Of a stretch of DNA of 10,000 nucleotides, positions 1 to 10,000 are shown in pieces (position 1 is the first letter of the stretch; every line of letters begins with the position of its first letter). The stretch is from Chrysomallon squamiferum (lineage: Eukaryota > Mollusca > Gastropoda > Neomphalida > Peltospiridae): contig CM022676.1 in NCBI GenBank assembly GCA_012295275.1, positions 11,878,160 to 11,888,159 of the forward strand. Reading direction: 5' to 3'. The translations under genes and the position numbers were made by a program. The notes below the pieces were generated by a model, which searched no databases, had not been told where the DNA came from, and saw nothing but the letters and a program-made list of their open reading frames with translations.

Positions 1-86
1 AAATAATATCTTTGTCAAAATCGCTGTAAAAGTAGTGGTAACACAAACACAAGGTGTGAGAGTACGTGTGTGAAAATGCCAGTTAC
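1..86 (-). other. Intron start, PAPSS, running off the left edge
   Basis: The donor GTAACT at 86-81 opens an intron whose acceptor is outside the window. The visible part is unique AT-rich sequence with short TG/CA runs and no coding similarity. Confidence 0.85.
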
Positions 87-6799
<6,713 letters not shown>

Positions 6800-6872
6800 C
6801 TGTGAAACAGAGAGGTTGAACAAACAAACAATCAAACAGACAAATAACTAACTAATTAAATAAACAAACCAA

Positions 6873-6903
<31 letters not shown>

Positions 6904-6916
6904 AGCTAACATACAG

Positions 6917-6989
<73 letters not shown>

Positions 6990-7339
6990 ATCGAAAAAAA
7001 AAAAAAAATAAAAAAAAAAATATTAATAATGTCCATTTAAACTTTTTCGTCACGACACTTCTAAAACACTCAAAACATTAAACTTCGAATTTTCACAAGG
7101 CTGAACAAAACGAATCAACTAATCACGTCATTTTCACTAACTCGACGAAGAACAGCGTAACCCTTGTAATCCATTAGGAGAGAAACTCGCTTCACAGTCT
7201 GCTCACAGGCTCACAGTCGTAATGACAATAAACTCTGCAAATCGCTCTTTTATGTTCCATTTACCAAAACGTAAGTGCTGACTGAACAATCATCACGTGA
7301 CCACAAAGAATACTCTCTGCAGCAGCTGTTGCAGCTGTT
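6800..7339 (-). other. Upstream of the kinase exon: likely intron, with A-rich arrays
   Basis: A polypyrimidine-AG acceptor ends at 6800, so this is probably the intron before the kinase exon. It holds CAAA/AATA units 6830-6904, an uninterrupted A run 6924-6987 (64 bp), further A runs 6994-7008 and 7010-7020, then unique sequence 7021-7339. I could not identify a promoter or a first exon in it. Confidence 0.6.
6924..6987. repeat. Poly(A) homopolymer, 64 bp
   Basis: Sixty-four consecutive A residues, then TAATCG and two more A runs. On the PAPSS transcript strand this is a U64 tract about 125 nt before the kinase-exon acceptor. Length calls of such runs are error-prone in assemblies. Confidence 0.95.
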
Positions 7340-7558
7340 TTAATAACGTCCACGTGCCTGGGTGTCACATCCTTTCCGTGCGTCGTTGTCTCCCCCAGGG
7401 CTGTCGTTGTGGGAGTCCTGTTCACGTATTTGATGAGACAGAATGGTTTGAAGGTATGCGACACGCCGCTTGCAGATAACAATAATAACAGCGATGACAA
7501 CGACAATAATAAACGATAACATGATCAATATCATCGTAAACAGTAACAATAACAGAAG
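7340..7558 (-). other. Candidate exon or chance frame: hydrophobic segment with basic stop-transfer and polar tail
   Basis: After a possible acceptor (tacag at 7563-7559) a frame of 72 codons runs to TAA at 7342-7340. Residues 1-29 are almost all L, I, V, F and M. They are followed by CKRR and a 40-residue polar tail ending in GRY, the layout of a single-pass membrane protein's end. I do not recognise it. The hydrophobic part overlaps a degenerate AAC/AAT-type tract, which gives hydrophobic codons by itself. The tail lies in locally GC-rich, non-repetitive DNA (about 7320-7480). It could be the last exon of an upstream gene, a nested gene, or nothing. Confidence 0.2.
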
Positions 7559-7560
7559 CT

Positions 7561-7730
7561 GTAGTAGTGGTAGTTGTGTAGTGGTAGTAGTAGTGTAGTA
7601 CGTGTAGTAGTAGTAGTAGTGTAGTTCATGTAGTAGTAGTAGTAGTAGTACTAATAGTGTAGTAGTAGTAGTAATGTAGTACGTGTAGTAGTAGTAGTAG
7701 TAGTAGTAGTAACAGCGTAGTAGTAGTATG

Positions 7731-7770
<40 letters not shown>

Positions 7771-7856
7771 TAGTAGTAGTGGTGGTTGTGGTGGTAGTAG
7801 TAGTGGTGGTGGTGGTGGTATTATTATTATTATTAGTAGTAGTAGTAGTAGTATTC
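7561..7856. repeat. GTA trinucleotide array with longer sub-repeats
   Basis: About 300 bp of GTA units interrupted by GTG and GTT. A longer unit TGTAGT(A/T)C(G/A)TGTAGTAG recurs at 7594, 7620 and 7675, showing that segments were duplicated as blocks. The right end switches to GGT units (7776-7819), then ATT and AGT. The threonine and tyrosine-rich minus-strand open frame here is repeat translation. Confidence 0.93.
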
Positions 7857-8195
7857 AATCAGCTGACCTGAATTCCATTCAGCAAAGATTCCAGTTATAT
7901 TTTGCTGGTACTTCGTCTTTGTTGTTCACGGTTTTCTGTCTCAGAGTCACAGAGCCGTGACGAACATTTCAAGTAAAATGATACTTTTAAATCCAAACAT
8001 TCCGTCCCAGAACAGATTTATCGAATACTGAGAGTTATGGGATGTTATCTTACATTATTATTTCTTACTTATAATCAATACAAAAAGAAATAAAAAAAAA
8101 AAAAAAAAAAAAGGAAATAAATAAATAAATTATGACGTAAAAAGAAACAAAAAAACGAAACAAAACACAATATGGAGGAAATAACGAAGGGCCAG

Positions 8196-8233
8196 TAACA
8201 CGTGACACATAAATTAACACGTGACACATAAAT
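8196..8233. repeat. Perfect 19-bp tandem duplication containing CACGTG
   Basis: TAACACGTGACACATAAAT occurs at 8196-8214 and again, identical, at 8215-8233. Each copy holds the palindromic E-box CACGTG. Any regulatory role is inference. Confidence 0.9.
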
Positions 8234-8336
8234 TATATAAATGTATTTTTTCTACACTAATTAGAAAATAAACATCTGTCTCAGGTAGCAAAGCTGTTGT
8301 TTTTTTCTTATATGCAAATTGAGAAAACAGCGAAAC

Positions 8337-8357
8337 TAACTTCGTAATACGAAGTTA
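8337..8357. repeat. Perfect 10-bp inverted repeat with 1-bp centre
   Basis: Left arm TAACTTCGTA (8337-8346), centre A, right arm TACGAAGTTA (8348-8357). A second, outer pair AAAACAGC (8324-8331) and GCTGTTTT (8378-8385) encloses it. Confidence 0.9.
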
Positions 8358-9505
8358 ATAGCAGGAAGCTGCCATCTGCTGTTTTGTTTTTACTTTATTA
8401 AAAAATGTACGTTTGATGACGTGATTAATCATCAAAAAACATATATAGCCTAAGACCAAGAAAAAAAAAAAAAAAAAAAAAAATGGAAACAAAATAAAAT
8501 GAAATTATAAATGAAAAATAAACATAAAAATAAAATTAAAAAATTAAAAAAAATTAATAAGCTGAAAGAACATAATTAAAAAAAAAAAAAAAAAAATAAT
8601 ACACATAAGAAAAACAAACACACACACACACACACACATATAAATGCATGTTAATTAATAATTCAACACAACACACACATATATGAAAAAAAAACAAAAC
8701 ATACTATTTAATACATCAGTTTGTGACAGAATAATAACAGTCATTGTCATTCTTACAAACACGCTTCGCTCGAATGTCGCCCTCTGTGAAGTGTTTTGTC
8801 CTGTTTCTCTAACCACACACAATAGTCAGTCCTAAATACACACATACACGCATATTTGCATACACACAGAGAAACGCATTAACTGCTTAACTTCGTCACT
8901 GGACAATGCGACCCACCTGTTACGTTTTGTTGTAAGCTTCTCATTGATTTGATACAGATACTACACCCAGATACACTGAGTTAAACCACGCGCACGTGGT
9001 ACGTTCATTTAACAAGAGAGAAACATAATCACAACACAGACCGTAATGTATATATATATATATCGTGTGCTGTGTGTGTGTGTGTGTGTTTATGTTCAGA
9101 CACACACAAAAAAGTAATACAATTCATTGATAATTCAAATGTAAATATGCTATTGTTTATTAATAACCGGGTTATGCCTATGTGAGTGAGTGTGTGTGTG
9201 TTTGTGTGTGTGTGTGCACGTGCGTTTAGCTGTGTACATATGTCTGTACGAATGTGTATAAGAGTGATACTAGGTGTGTACATGTGTGTATGTAGATGTA
9301 TGTGTAACTCTAAATGTAAGTGTATGTATGTGAGTATGTATGTATGTAAGTGTATGTATGTGTTATAAATGAAAGTTTTTTAGAATTAATTCTGGAGCAT
9401 CGTTTGGATCGAGAAACAAGTCGTGGTCGACAACACTGGCTGTGATGACGTCGTCTCAAAGAACAACATCAGCTGTGTTTTATGTAAAGTCATCACATTC
9501 TCAAA

Positions 9506-9551
9506 GAAAAAATAAAATAAAATAAAAATAAATAAAATTAAATTAAATAAA

Positions 9552-9582
<31 letters not shown>

Positions 9583-9716
9583 TAAAATAAAATAAAATAA
9601 AATAAAAATAAAAATAAAATAAAATAAAAATAAAAATAAAAATAAAATAAAATAAAAATAAAATAAAATAAAATAAAATAAAAATAAAATAAAATAAAAT
9701 AAAATAAAATAAAATA
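9506..9716. repeat. AAAAT / AAAAAT mixed pentamer-hexamer array
   Basis: About 210 bp built almost only of A4T and A5T units, with AAAT and ATT variants near the left end. Units of each length come in blocks rather than strict alternation. Open frames over it (F, I, L and Y only) are artefacts of the repeat. Confidence 0.95.
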
Positions 9717-10000
9717 ACTTCTGCACTTGACGACAGAAGGGAACTCATTAAATTAAAATGTTTATGATAATGTTTTATTTTTACTTCGTGTTTACTTTGT
9801 TTTTACAAACATTCACTCAAAGCTGGGCGCGTTTTATTACTTTCGTATTACATCTTGCAAATCACATGTATGTGTGTGTGTCTGTGTTTATTTCTGTATG
9901 TATGTTTGTATGTATGCGTGTATGTATGTGTGTGTGTAAATGTATGTATATATGTTTATGTGTGTGTGTACATGTATAGAAATATATATATGTATGTTTG
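9717..10000. repeat. Unique AT-rich stretch then TG/TGTA tract to the window edge
   Basis: 9717-9865 is unique with no supported gene. From about 9866 to 10000 TG and TGTA units dominate and run to the right edge, resembling the tracts at 2323-2565 and 9260-9365. Confidence 0.85.

Larger units (their letters stand above)
7857..9505. other. Gene-free stretch with small palindromes and homopolymers
   Basis: No coding similarity seen on either strand. Contents: A runs 8092-8112, 8461-8483 and 8578-8596; a 19-bp tandem duplication at 8196-8233; a perfect inverted repeat at 8337-8357; CA 8617-8639; TA 9048-9062; TG 9071-9089 and 9183-9216; TGTA-rich 9260-9365. Unique blocks lie at 7860-8090, 8240-8460, 8700-9040 and 9370-9500. 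Confidence 0.7.

Noticed and set aside
8337-8357. A loxP recombination site
   Set aside because: Arms match over 10 bases but the spacer is one base instead of eight, so Cre-type recombination is not expected.
9386-9748. Minus-strand 120-codon frame of F, I, L and Y as a membrane protein
   Set aside because: Its hydrophobic part is the A4T/A5T array read as codons; the short unique ends show no family.

Overview
This is a eukaryotic, AT-rich, repeat-dense window. It carries one recognisable gene, on the minus strand: bifunctional 3'-phosphoadenosine-5'-phosphosulfate synthase (PAPSS, an APS kinase-ATP sulfurylase fusion). The kinase-first fusion is the animal arrangement. The short exons, introns of 0.3-1.9 kb and very heavy microsatellite load suggest an invertebrate. 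A mollusc or another lophotrochozoan is my best guess, but nothing here proves it.

Seven coding exons can be placed by protein similarity and GT/AG splice sites. In transcript order they are 6799-6449, 4513-4375, 3708-3590, 2697-2584, 1263-1152, 725-520 and 218-87. All phases agree and the exons join into 1173 nt (391 codons) with no stop. The joined product covers the complete APS kinase core, the linker and the N-terminal part of ATP sulfurylase. The remaining ATP sulfurylase, including its nucleotide-binding HxGH region, lies off the left edge (the donor at 86-85 is intact). The extreme N-terminus, or a 5' UTR exon, should lie upstream at 6800 or above; I cannot place it firmly.

Layout: 1-1263 holds three exons and two moderately unique introns. 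Bases 1264-2583 are one intron that is mostly compound microsatellite. The introns at 2698-3589 and 3709-4374 carry CAA and long AAT arrays. The intron at 4514-6448 contains an array of TGACGT(A/C)A motifs beside an exon, an ATT array and degenerate minisatellites. From 6800 to 10000 there is no confident gene: a 64-bp A run, a GTA array, one odd membrane-anchor-like reading frame (7558-7340), small palindromes, an A4T/A5T array and TG/TGTA tracts.

Functionally the one gene makes PAPS from ATP and sulfate, the sulfate donor for all sulfotransferases. I found no multi-gene system, no CRISPR, no rRNA or tRNA gene and no intact transposon. Most long open frames in the window are translations of simple repeats. 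The more interesting material is in the non-coding structure around the exons.
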